Source: Ignavibacteria bacterium (GTDB taxonomy: Bacteria > Bacteroidota > Ignavibacteria > Ignavibacteriales > Melioribacteraceae). From it: a stretch of DNA of 38,835 bases. The translations under genes and the position numbers were made by a program. Of the stretch, positions 24,176 to 32,943 are shown one piece after another; position 1 is the first letter of the stretch, and each line of letters opens with the position of its first letter. A model generated the notes under the pieces. That model did no database searches. It was not told the origin of the DNA and was given only the letters and a program-made list of their open reading frames with translations. The stretch spans positions 1-38,835 of the forward strand of contig WPAE01000041.1 of NCBI GenBank assembly GCA_009773205.1, given 5' to 3'.

Positions 24176-27139
24176 ATGAAAAAAATTATAGTTCTTTTTA
24201 TTTCGCTTACTTGCATTTTTGCGCAACCTGTAACGGAAAAGTTCTCGCAAGCGCACAAAGCTTTTGAGGATAATAATTATTCTTTGGCATTGAAACTTTT
24301 TAAAGAAATTAACGCCGAGGGCAAGTTAGAACAGCAGCAGTTAGCAGCGGCTAAATTCTTCTCTGCAGAGTGCTTTCTAAATTTAGATCAATTAGATGCT
24401 GCTGCTGTTGAGTTTGAAATATTTCTGGATGAATATAAATTATCGAATTACAGAGCGACCGCACTTTACAAACTTGGCAGTATCTACTTTACTAAAAGAG
24501 AATACAGAAAAGCACGTGAACGATTAGCTGCACTTACTTCAGAATTTCCATTCAGCGAGTTTCATGGCTCTTCATTTTATTGGATGGGCGAAACTTATGC
24601 CTCCGAAAACAAATTTGTAGAAGCAGAAGAAAACTTTCGTGAAGCAATTGCAAATAAGAGAACGAATAAATATGTAGTTAATTCAATTTATTCACTTGCT
24701 CAGCTTTATGAAAAATCCAGCAGTTACAGCCAAGCAATATCAAAATATGATGAACTGCTTACTTATTACAAGTTAAGTCCGCTTGCACCTAAAGCACAAT
24801 TACGAATTGGCGTTTGCTACTTTTACCAGCAAGATTATGATAATGCAATTTTAGAATTAACAGACTCCGAAATAAAGTTTCTTTCGTTAGACGAAATAGC
24901 AGAGGCAAAATTCTTCCTTGCTAATTCTCATGCACGTTTGCAAGAATATGATGAAGCTTCGCAGATATTAAATGAATTAGTCTCAAATGTAACAGACCAA
25001 CAATTTCTAAACCGAATCCAGTTCAGTAAAGCGTGGATAGATTTTCAGCAAACAAAATACATTGATGCTTTTACCAAGTTTAAGTCTTTGAGTGAATCAT
25101 CTACAGATTCTCTTAAAATATTGTCTCTTTTCTGGAGTGGAGAATGCAAGCGATATTTAGGCGATTCAAAATCTGCCGATACAATTTTCAAAAATTTTAT
25201 TGATAAATATCCTTCGCATAGATTAGCGGCTAAAGCTCAACTTGGAAGAGGCTCTGTTTTTATTTCTCAGAACAATTCTGCCGATGCCGAAGAAGCGTTA
25301 CGAAACGCAACAATTTCAACTGATAAGCAGACTAAAACTAAAGCTTACACAATGCTTGGAGAATTGAGATTGAGCGCTAAGCGGTACAATGATGCATCAA
25401 GATATTTTTCTGAAGCAATAAAGCTTAATCCGGATCAGCAAGATTTAAGAAACAGAGCGCAGCTTGGTTATGCAGTTTCAGAATACTTCTTGAATAAGCT
25501 TAGCGATGCAGAAAAAAATCTAACTGAGCTTAAAGACAGAGATAAATCTTTTGAAAGCGATAAGGTTAATTTTTATTTGGCAGAAATTTCCTTTGCTTCG
25601 AAAAAGTACAGCGCGGCTCTAAAACACTATAATCTTATAAAGACAACTGATAAACCCATTCTTCGCCAAACCATATTAGGTAAAGCATACACGCATTTCA
25701 ATATGAAGGATTTTGCTAATTCAATTTTCTTTTTCAATGAATATATAGAAAAGCATAGCACAGAAAAAAATTTGGCTGAAGTGAAACTAAGGTTAGCAGA
25801 TAGTTATTTTGGCTCTAAGAACTTCGATAAAGCAGCTTCAATCTATAAAGAATTATTTTCCAGAGACAGGCTTAACGCGGATAACGATTTAGCATTTTAT
25901 CAATACTGTCAGTCTTTATTCAAAGCTGGAAAAACAGACGAAGCAAAAGATGCCTTTGAAGAATTGCAGCACAAATTTCCAAGGTCAAAATATACCGATG
26001 AAGCACAGTATGTTATCGGCTGGATAGATTTTCAGAAAAGTGATTACAATTCAGCAATTGCAGCTTATCGTAATTTAATAAAGCGCTATCCTCATTCAGA
26101 ATTAAATCCAATTGCCATTTACAACATTGGAGACGCATTTTTCAATCTGGGCAGTTATGATTCTTCAATTGTTTATTATTCACGAGTTTTAGAGATGTAT
26201 CCAAACTCTCAGTATGTTCTTGATGCTGTAACCGGAATTCAGTACGCATATGTTGCAAAAGACCAGCCGGAAAACGCAATCTCGTTTATTGATTCTTTTG
26301 TTTCCGCGAATGTCAATTCAAAGTTTAATGATCAGATGTTTTTTAAGAAAGGCGATCTATACTATTCAATTGATAATTATAATGCAGCAGCTAACATTTA
26401 TAAAGAGTTTATTTCAAAATACCCTTCGAGTAGTTTAATTGCTAATGCTTATTTCTGGATAGGAAAATGTGCTGCTAATTTAAGGAATGAAACTGAAGCA
26501 ATTAAGAATTACAATTTAGCAAAGCAGCGCTCTCCAAAATCGGATATTGGAATTTCTGCTACGCTGCAACTCGCTAAAATATATTTTGATAAAAAGCAGT
26601 TTGAGAGCGCTATTTTGGTATTGGATGAAACTATAGCGTTAAATTCAACTTCGAATCAAGTGGCTGAAATGCTATTTACTAAAGGAGAAAATGAGTCTAA
26701 AGCAAATAAAAAAGAAGAAGCGGTTTCTACTTTTGAGCAAATTGCAAATTACTACGAAGGAACAATATTTGCCGCTAAAGCTAACGTTGAGCTTGGGAAA
26801 ATTATGATCGAAAATAAAAATTTTGTTGAAGCTCAAGAATATCTTCGGGTGGTAAGCGAAAAAAGACTGGATGATGTTGGCGCACAAGCCCAGTATTTTT
26901 TAGGTGTTTCTTTTTTCAAACAAGGCAGTTTTAACGAAGCAGTTACAGCGTTTGTAAGAACACGTTCTATTTTTTCTGCTTACGATGAGTGGCACACAAA
27001 ATCTTTGTTAATGCTTGGTGACTGCTTTGTTCAGTTAAACGAAAAGACAAAAGCAAAGGAAATGTACCGCGCGGTTTTAGCACGCAATCCCGAAGGTGAG
27101 TATGCAGCCGAAGCAAAAAGAAAGTTGAGAGGTTTATGA
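24176..27139 (+). CDS. Large periplasmic TPR-repeat protein
   Basis: 987 residues with an N-terminal signal peptide (MKKIIVLFISLTCIFAQP) and then tetratricopeptide repeats almost to the end. Many repeats have the outer-membrane TPR style seen in BamD and CpoB: FPRSKYTDEAQYVIGWIDF, YPHSELNPIAIYNIGDAFF and YPNSQYVLDA. Roughly 25 repeats can be counted. It likely acts as a scaffold in the periplasm or at the outer membrane. The stop overlaps the start of the beta-barrel gene (ATGATG), which suggests coupled translation and a physical partnership. Confidence 0.9.
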   Translation: MKKIIVLFISLTCIFAQPVTEKFSQAHKAFEDNNYSLALKLFKEINAEGKLEQQQLAAAKFFSAECFLNLDQLDAAAVEFEIFLDEYKLSNYRATALYKLGSIYFTKREYRKARERLAALTSEFPFSEFHGSSFYWMGETYASENKFVEAEENFREAIANKRTNKYVVNSIYSLAQLYEKSSSYSQAISKYDELLTYYKLSPLAPKAQLRIGVCYFYQQDYDNAILELTDSEIKFLSLDEIAEAKFFLANSHARLQEYDEASQILNELVSNVTDQQFLNRIQFSKAWIDFQQTKYIDAFTKFKSLSESSTDSLKILSLFWSGECKRYLGDSKSADTIFKNFIDKYPSHRLAAKAQLGRGSVFISQNNSADAEEALRNATISTDKQTKTKAYTMLGELRLSAKRYNDASRYFSEAIKLNPDQQDLRNRAQLGYAVSEYFLNKLSDAEKNLTELKDRDKSFESDKVNFYLAEISFASKKYSAALKHYNLIKTTDKPILRQTILGKAYTHFNMKDFANSIFFFNEYIEKHSTEKNLAEVKLRLADSYFGSKNFDKAASIYKELFSRDRLNADNDLAFYQYCQSLFKAGKTDEAKDAFEELQHKFPRSKYTDEAQYVIGWIDFQKSDYNSAIAAYRNLIKRYPHSELNPIAIYNIGDAFFNLGSYDSSIVYYSRVLEMYPNSQYVLDAVTGIQYAYVAKDQPENAISFIDSFVSANVNSKFNDQMFFKKGDLYYSIDNYNAAANIYKEFISKYPSSSLIANAYFWIGKCAANLRNETEAIKNYNLAKQRSPKSDIGISATLQLAKIYFDKKQFESAILVLDETIALNSTSNQVAEMLFTKGENESKANKKEEAVSTFEQIANYYEGTIFAAKANVELGKIMIENKNFVEAQEYLRVVSEKRLDDVGAQAQYFLGVSFFKQGSFNEAVTAFVRTRSIFSAYDEWHTKSLLMLGDCFVQLNEKTKAKEMYRAVLARNPEGEYAAEAKRKLRGL

Positions 27140-28725
27140 TGAAACAGTTATTTGTAATTGTGTTGCTTTTTACTTCGCTAATGTACTCTCAAAGTGAACA
27201 GCCTAATATTGAATTGCCAGACTTTATTATTACAGGAAAGCAGACAGTAGAAATCCCAGCAGCAATCAAACCTCGGACAGAGTTGATTTCGATATTGTCT
27301 AAAGACTTCTTTACTCCGCAGTTTTCATCAGAAGATTTACCATTTCTTATTACATCAATACCTTCTGCCGTTTATCCAAGTATAAAAGAAACGGAAAAGT
27401 ATTTTGATGGGAACGTAAAAATTATGTTAGGCAAGGAAACAATGCCTTTCGGCTTGCTGAATCTTTCACATAGTTTTGCTTATTATTTATTCAACTTAAA
27501 AGCTTGGGGAGCAAACATTAGCGAATATAAACCTTACGCCGGTTATAATAATTCAGGTATTGTGCTTACAAATGATTTTTCTATCAGCACACGCTCGAAC
27601 TTTTTGCCCGGTACTAAAGTTTTAGCAGAGGCAAAGTATTACCGCGATTCATATCATTTATATGGCTCAAGAAAACCGGAGCAATTAAGAGAAAAAAATA
27701 ACGGCGAAGCAGGCATTTCGGTTTCGAGCATGTACAGCAAGATTTTTAATTTTGCTTTTGGAGCTTCGGGCAATTTGCTTTCACTTAACGAAAATAGTTT
27801 GAAAGAAACTAACTTAACTGCATTTGGCAAATTGAATTTCCGGTGGTACAAGTTAATGTTTGGCGGAAAAGCCGAAATAAATAGGCAAATGCTTAACAAT
27901 AATTTAAGCGGCAAGGGCAGCTATGATAATTTGAGTACCGAAACTTATGTAGAATTTATTCCTTTTAGCGGATTTTGGATTAACGGTGGATTTTATTTCA
28001 ATACAAATTCTACAAACAACATGTTTGCTCCTTTTGCAACTGCAGAATTAATGTTGGATAAAGGATTAGTTCTTGGCGCAGAGTTTAAGCCAAGAGTTGA
28101 ATTCTTCAGTTTGAAAAACATTTTCGATAAGAATTTATTTGCAACTCTCAGTGTAACAGATAATGTGTTTACTAAATACAATAACAATCTTAGCATAGCA
28201 ATTCGTTACGAATTTCAAAAACTCTTTTCGGTTTCACTCTCTGCTAATTATTCTAAGATTGATAACTATCTGTACTACGAAGATTTGCTACATATCGGCA
28301 AGTTTGATATCCGAACAGCAAACGATGTACAAGTTCTTAAAACAAAACTGAAGGTATATTTGCAGCCTGCTCCATTTGGTAATTTATTTGCAGAAGCTGT
28401 TTTTCAAGGTGTTACCAACGGTAATGATAAATTAATTCCTTACGAACCAACTTTTATTTCCTCGCTTGCGTATAACTATTCATTTAATAAAGTTTGGGGT
28501 TTTGGGCTTAAGTACAAAATTGCACTCGGCGCTTACACAGATATTATGAACACACAGAAGATTGATAACTATGTTGATATTTCTGCTTCGAGCTGGTATG
28601 AATTATTTAGTGGTTTTAAATTAACAACGTACTTTCAAAACATCTTGAATAGAAGTAACTTTGCTTGGAAACAATACCAGGAAAAACCATTCGACTATTT
28701 GATAGGCTTTGAGTATAGTTGGTAA
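27136..28725 (+). CDS. Putative outer-membrane beta-barrel protein
   Basis: 529 residues with a signal peptide (MMKQLFVIVLLFTSLMYSQ). A short region with IELPDFIITGKQTVEIP follows, then a long run of alternating hydrophobic and polar strands typical of beta-barrels. It ends FDYLIGFEYSW, with an aromatic last residue as in BAM-targeted outer-membrane proteins. No TonB-dependent receptor plug is recognisable, and I cannot assign a family. It is translationally coupled to the TPR protein and upstream of ExbB/TonB-like genes, so it may be the outer-membrane end of the same machine. Confidence 0.8.
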   Translation: MMKQLFVIVLLFTSLMYSQSEQPNIELPDFIITGKQTVEIPAAIKPRTELISILSKDFFTPQFSSEDLPFLITSIPSAVYPSIKETEKYFDGNVKIMLGKETMPFGLLNLSHSFAYYLFNLKAWGANISEYKPYAGYNNSGIVLTNDFSISTRSNFLPGTKVLAEAKYYRDSYHLYGSRKPEQLREKNNGEAGISVSSMYSKIFNFAFGASGNLLSLNENSLKETNLTAFGKLNFRWYKLMFGGKAEINRQMLNNNLSGKGSYDNLSTETYVEFIPFSGFWINGGFYFNTNSTNNMFAPFATAELMLDKGLVLGAEFKPRVEFFSLKNIFDKNLFATLSVTDNVFTKYNNNLSIAIRYEFQKLFSVSLSANYSKIDNYLYYEDLLHIGKFDIRTANDVQVLKTKLKVYLQPAPFGNLFAEAVFQGVTNGNDKLIPYEPTFISSLAYNYSFNKVWGFGLKYKIALGAYTDIMNTQKIDNYVDISASSWYELFSGFKLTTYFQNILNRSNFAWKQYQEKPFDYLIGFEYSW

Positions 28726-28731
28726 AAAAAT

Positions 28732-31413
28732 ATGAAGCCAGACGAATTACATAAACGGGTTGCCGAAATACTTGGCGTATCCGCTTCGCAGAAACACTTA
28801 GCATTTGATGTGCTGATTGAATCTGTATCTGGCATTCTTACCGAAGGCATCACTCTAAAAATTCCACGTATTGGATTTTTTCAGCTTAAAACGGATTCTC
28901 AAAAAGATAATTTTACAAAGCAGTTAATGTTTTCTTCGCTCCCCGAAGACTTTGATCCATCGGAAAAAATTCTTTACCACACATTTGATGTAAGCACAAA
29001 GTATAAAAACTCCGCAGAAATTGATTCACAGGTTTTCAGCATTGGTGTGGGAAAGCCGTTACTGCCTTTGCACGATGAAGAAAGTCTGCACGATTCTGAA
29101 ACTTCCTTTGCGATGCTCAGAAAGTCTATTGAAGAGCGTGTAAGAGAAATTTTAGCCGAATCGGATCAGATTCCAAACCTTAATATTTGGGAAGATTTAT
29201 ATTATAACAACGAAGATGATTTACACTTTGAGGAAGATATTTCTTCAAAACTTTTTGATTTGACTAAAGATTTACATTTTAATGAGGGAAGAATTATTGT
29301 AGATGCAGAAATTGAGCCGCAGCACCAAAACTTTTTGAATTCGCTGCTTTATAATGAAAAGCCCGAAGCCAGCGAAGAGTTTTTTGCCGAAGAGAAAAAG
29401 GAAGAATTTTCTTTCAACGGAAATTACGGTCGAGAGCAGTTTGCTGCTGATGATTTATATATAATTGATGAAACACAGCCAGAAAAAAATCTTTCTGTTG
29501 CTGATTTACTCGGCGATGTTGACTTGGAGCCGAAAGTTGTTTTAGATGATGACTTTAAGCAAGAGGTAATGAATATAGAACTTAAGCAGGTTATAGAAAA
29601 TGTTCCAATCTTAGAAGATAAAATAGAAATTTCGATTCCAGATAATTTTACTTCACAGGTTAAAATTGATTCTACTGATGAAATTTCTTCTCATTATTTT
29701 GTTGAAGAAATTGAATTTGGTAAAGAACTTGGGGTTGTAAAAGTAAAGAGTTCTGTGCCAACCGAAGAAGAAACTGAAGTTGATATTGAAAGCATCGAGA
29801 GCGCTGCTGTTTCAGATTCACACAGCGGCGAGGTTCTCCGAAGTCTGTTAAACGATGAGGAGCTTCCAGAGTCTGAAAATAGAAACTCTGAAATTACCAT
29901 TGAACCGCCAACTTCTGCTAAAGAGCTGCTAATTACTCTTAAAGAAAATATAAATGATGCAGATAAAAATGCTTGGGTTATTGCAGAAGAAGATCTTAAG
30001 GGAATAATAAATGATGAGTTGAAAGAGTATGATCACGAAAAAATTGCTAATGATAATTCCCGAGTACTGAATGATCTACTCGAAGATGCTTTTCATAGAA
30101 AAGTTGATATGGATTCCACCGATGAATCTGAAGAAGAAATTTCTGTTGATATTGCAAATGAACAAAACGCGAGTACAGAAAAAATTGAATGGAGCTGGGG
30201 AGACGAACTAAAAGAAGAGTTCGGCATTGGACAGGAAGAAGCCATTGAGATCTTACCGGAAAGCTCTTTACAATATGAAGAGGACGAAGCTGTACAATCT
30301 GAAACAGATAACCACAAATTTGATATAGAAAAAACACGGCGGGATTTATTTTCAAAGTTAGAAAAAACCCTTGCCCAAGAAATTACTTCACTTCATGAAA
30401 ATTATGATAATTCGTTTAATCATAAACATGTACAACAGCATACTCAATTTGAAAAATATGCTAATCTTAAACCTGAGTTAAATACAGAACTTAGAAAGAC
30501 AAAAACTCATGTGGAGGAAACAAAGCCGGTTGTTGAATTTAAGGATGAAAAAGTTATCCTTGATTTCAAAACACCGCCGCCCCGTTATGAATTTATAGAA
30601 GAAACGACTGCGCAAAATATTGAGCAAGATTTTCCTGATGAACCAGTTTTAACGAAGCCAAAGAGAATGACAATTTTGTTAGAGCGGACCGAGATAGAAT
30701 CAGCTGTAACAAATGCCGCAGAAGCACAAGGCGCTCTGTATGAAGAAGTGGCAACACCTAAGAAGTATCAAAATCATTTTGGAAAACTATTTGTTATAAC
30801 GCTTGCCTTTTTTATTGTTGTAACTTCTATTGCAGTTTATCTCTATATCAGAAATATATCCTCAGTTAATCAAGTTGAGGCTGATCAAACTTCTCAATTT
30901 GATAATCAAGTAGTTCCATCTACAGTTGATGATAATGCAGCAGTCCAAAATATAAGAGAATCACTTGGGTTAAATCCAGATGATTTTAGTGAATTTCCTA
31001 CTACTGCAACTCCACCAGAACCAATTAAAGAGGGAAATACTGTTGATGTTACAAAACTGTTACAAAAAGCCACTGATAATACCAAGCCCAAGAATGAAGA
31101 AATTGTGGAACAAGCGCAGCAAGAAGATTTAAGGAACAAATCTTTAGCTGCCAATACTGCTAAGCCCGCGGGCGAAACTCGTTTAAGTAATATGGTTTTC
31201 TTTGATGGAAAATCTTACAACTTTCAAATTTCTTCTTGGAAAAATAAATTGCTTGCGCAAAACGAAGTTGACCGTTTGCGTTCGCTCGGTTTTAACGCAT
31301 TCTTAGTCGAAGCGTTTTTGCCGGATAAAGGTGGCACTTGGTATAGAATAAGAATCGGCTCTTTTAAGTCAGAGCAAGAAGCAGTAGCTTTCAAGAAAAA
31401 AAATAGTTTCTAA
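28732..31413 (+). CDS. HU-like / transmembrane / SPOR-domain protein
   Basis: 893 residues in four parts. Residues 1 to about 80 resemble an HU/IHF-like domain of the HU-CCDC81 type (LHKRVAEILGVSASQKHLAF, then GITLKIPRIGFFQLK). A very long acidic, low-complexity region (about 100-680) is rich in Glu, Asp and Ser. One membrane segment (about 686-706, FVITLAFFIVVTSIAVYLYI) follows. The C-terminal end (about 821-893) is a SPOR domain with YNFQISSWKNKLLAQNEV and TWYRIRIGSFKSEQEAVAF. SPOR domains bind denuded septal peptidoglycan, so the protein likely has its N terminus in the cytoplasm and its SPOR end in the periplasm at division sites. It starts 6 nt after the barrel gene. Confidence 0.88.
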   Translation: MKPDELHKRVAEILGVSASQKHLAFDVLIESVSGILTEGITLKIPRIGFFQLKTDSQKDNFTKQLMFSSLPEDFDPSEKILYHTFDVSTKYKNSAEIDSQVFSIGVGKPLLPLHDEESLHDSETSFAMLRKSIEERVREILAESDQIPNLNIWEDLYYNNEDDLHFEEDISSKLFDLTKDLHFNEGRIIVDAEIEPQHQNFLNSLLYNEKPEASEEFFAEEKKEEFSFNGNYGREQFAADDLYIIDETQPEKNLSVADLLGDVDLEPKVVLDDDFKQEVMNIELKQVIENVPILEDKIEISIPDNFTSQVKIDSTDEISSHYFVEEIEFGKELGVVKVKSSVPTEEETEVDIESIESAAVSDSHSGEVLRSLLNDEELPESENRNSEITIEPPTSAKELLITLKENINDADKNAWVIAEEDLKGIINDELKEYDHEKIANDNSRVLNDLLEDAFHRKVDMDSTDESEEEISVDIANEQNASTEKIEWSWGDELKEEFGIGQEEAIEILPESSLQYEEDEAVQSETDNHKFDIEKTRRDLFSKLEKTLAQEITSLHENYDNSFNHKHVQQHTQFEKYANLKPELNTELRKTKTHVEETKPVVEFKDEKVILDFKTPPPRYEFIEETTAQNIEQDFPDEPVLTKPKRMTILLERTEIESAVTNAAEAQGALYEEVATPKKYQNHFGKLFVITLAFFIVVTSIAVYLYIRNISSVNQVEADQTSQFDNQVVPSTVDDNAAVQNIRESLGLNPDDFSEFPTTATPPEPIKEGNTVDVTKLLQKATDNTKPKNEEIVEQAQQEDLRNKSLAANTAKPAGETRLSNMVFFDGKSYNFQISSWKNKLLAQNEVDRLRSLGFNAFLVEAFLPDKGGTWYRIRIGSFKSEQEAVAFKKKNSF

Positions 31414-31428
31414 TTATTATGGAAGAAC

Positions 31429-32088
31429 ATGAATCTTACTGAAATAATTTTGAAGAACGGGCTGATGATTTTACCCATTTTCATTGTATTAGTCTTAGTT
31501 ATTCTTATTGTAGTAGAAAAATTTATTGTGATAAAAAAATCCAAGGTTAATGTTGGTTCTTTTACAATTAAGATTAGAGGCTTGCTAAAACGCAAGGAAA
31601 TTAATGAAGCAATTAATTATTGCACAGAAGAAAGATCTGCGGTAGCCAACATTCTTAAGAGAGGCTTGAGAAAATATAAATTTGGCAGAAAAAGAATTGT
31701 AGAAGCATTTGAAACTGCATCTAAACTCGAGATACTAAAACTTGAGAAGAATTTATCACCTCTCGCAACTCTTTCTAAACTAGCTCCTTTGATCGGCTTT
31801 CTTGGAACCATAGTAAGTTTGACTTTTGGATATTTCAAGCTGCAAGAAGCGCAAGCAGCAATTGATTTAACAAATTTTAATAACGAAATAATCGGTGCAG
31901 CTGCTTCATCTATTATGGGAATTATTGTTGGCATCATTGCTCTCGTATCTTACAATGTTTTGGTATCGGCAATAAAAAAAATAGTTTTTGAAATGGAAAT
32001 GGTAGCTACCGAAGTTATTGATGTACTCGATGATTCTGTTGCCTATTTTGCTGATACAGATATAACAGATGAGGAAGTTGAAAAGTGA
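31429..32088 (+). CDS. MotA/TolQ/ExbB-family protein, atypical
   Basis: 219 residues with three membrane segments (about 11-31, 115-138 and 156-180), the ExbB/TolQ topology. The family motif appears as LAPLIGFLGTIVSLTFGYF, with T127 at the position of ExbB Thr148. In the third segment, GAAASSIMGIIVGIIALVSYN, the conserved Glu (ExbB Glu176) is replaced by Gly, Thr181 by Ser, and the conserved Pro by Ile, by my by-eye alignment. ExbB forms the pentameric stator of the Ton motor. The next gene overlaps by 4 nt and has a TonB domain. No ExbD is present. Confidence 0.85.
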   Translation: MNLTEIILKNGLMILPIFIVLVLVILIVVEKFIVIKKSKVNVGSFTIKIRGLLKRKEINEAINYCTEERSAVANILKRGLRKYKFGRKRIVEAFETASKLEILKLEKNLSPLATLSKLAPLIGFLGTIVSLTFGYFKLQEAQAAIDLTNFNNEIIGAAASSIMGIIVGIIALVSYNVLVSAIKKIVFEMEMVATEVIDVLDDSVAYFADTDITDEEVEK

Positions 32089-32666
32089 AATTTGAATCTT
32101 CGATAAATTACCTGAAAGGAATTAGTTATTCTTCTTTTGCAGCAGTAATTCTGTTAGCCGCTTTCCTTTATTTAGCAACTGATAAAGTTTCCGAAAAATC
32201 TTTTGCGAATGCTGAAACAGCAAAACAAAATATTGAGCTGCAGAAAAAAATAAATGAGCAGGCAAATAAGATTCCACAAGTTAAAGCGGTTAATCTAAAA
32301 ACAGTTGAGAGTAATTCTAATGCCGAATCTGCTGTTGCCCAAGAAACTGAAAAGAAAGACGAAGTTAGAAAAATTAGCCAAAGAGAATTAGGGTTCGATT
32401 TAGATTTTGGTTCTGACCAGCCCAGAATAATTAAGAATTTTGTTTTGCCCGAAGCAAAGAACTTAGGAAGCGGAAGAGTAATCATGAAATTTCGGTTTTC
32501 GATTAGACCGGATGGTTCTGTCTCAAAAGTATTTCCGACTATGAAAGGCGATCCGGCTTTAGAATTGACAACAATGAACTTACTTAGAAAATGGCGCTTT
32601 GAAAAACTACCTGCGGCAGCAGATCAGATTGATCAAAAAGTAGAAATTAGTTTTCGGCCACAGTAG
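32085..32666 (+). CDS. TonB C-terminal domain protein (GTG start)
   Basis: 193 residues with a single N-terminal membrane segment (about 17-31), a short charged linker and a TonB-like C-terminal domain (about 120-193). The domain signature is GRVIMKFRFSIRPDGSVSKV, then ALELTTMNLLRKWRFEKLP and VEISFRP. TonB proteins carry energy from the inner-membrane motor to outer-membrane partners. Unlike TonB, the linker is short and not proline-rich. It starts at GTG 32085 within a GTGA overlap. Its last 20 nt overlap the convergent small gene on the other strand. Confidence 0.88.
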   Translation: MKFESSINYLKGISYSSFAAVILLAAFLYLATDKVSEKSFANAETAKQNIELQKKINEQANKIPQVKAVNLKTVESNSNAESAVAQETEKKDEVRKISQRELGFDLDFGSDQPRIIKNFVLPEAKNLGSGRVIMKFRFSIRPDGSVSKVFPTMKGDPALELTTMNLLRKWRFEKLPAAADQIDQKVEISFRPQ

Positions 32667-32880
32667 CTTCTTTATCATCTGCATAATAAAACTTGTAAAA
32701 AAAGTACTCAACAATTGATAGAAGTGTTAACGAAATTGTATCTGCATCAAAATGAATTCCAAATCCTTTTGCTTCAAAAAATAATTTAACAACAGATGTT
32801 GCAATAGACCAGCCAACGGCAAACAAGACTATCACTAAAGCTAAATTTAAAATGCTGTGGAGAGTGATTCTTCCTGCCAT
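32647..32880 (-). CDS. Small membrane protein (77 aa), unknown
   Basis: A 77-residue reading frame with two hydrophobic stretches (ILNLALVIVLFAVGWSI and ISLTLLSIVEYFFYKFYY) and a charged C terminus. Its 3' end overlaps the end of the TonB-domain gene by 20 nt, tail to tail. I do not recognise the family. The hydrophobic pattern and the good position downstream of other small membrane genes support it, but it is not certain. Confidence 0.55.
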   Translation of the reverse strand: MAGRITLHSILNLALVIVLFAVGWSIATSVVKLFFEAKGFGIHFDADTISLTLLSIVEYFFYKFYYADDKEATVAEN

Positions 32881-32942
32881 TTTTTTGTAAAAATGTATGC
32901 AACAAATACTAAGTGAGCTGCAAAAATTAAAGCCGAAATCAT
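32847..32942 (-). CDS. Possible 31-residue membrane peptide
   Basis: A 31-codon frame starting 1 nt after the stop of the upstream membrane protein gene. It would encode MISALIFAAHLVFVAYIFTK followed by a short polar tail: one membrane helix with a polar C terminus. It overlaps the 77-residue frame by 34 nt. The compact, gene-like spacing is the only support. It could be a translated small protein or chance. Confidence 0.35.
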   Translation of the reverse strand: MISALIFAAHLVFVAYIFTKKWQEESLSTAF

Positions 32943-32943
32943 G

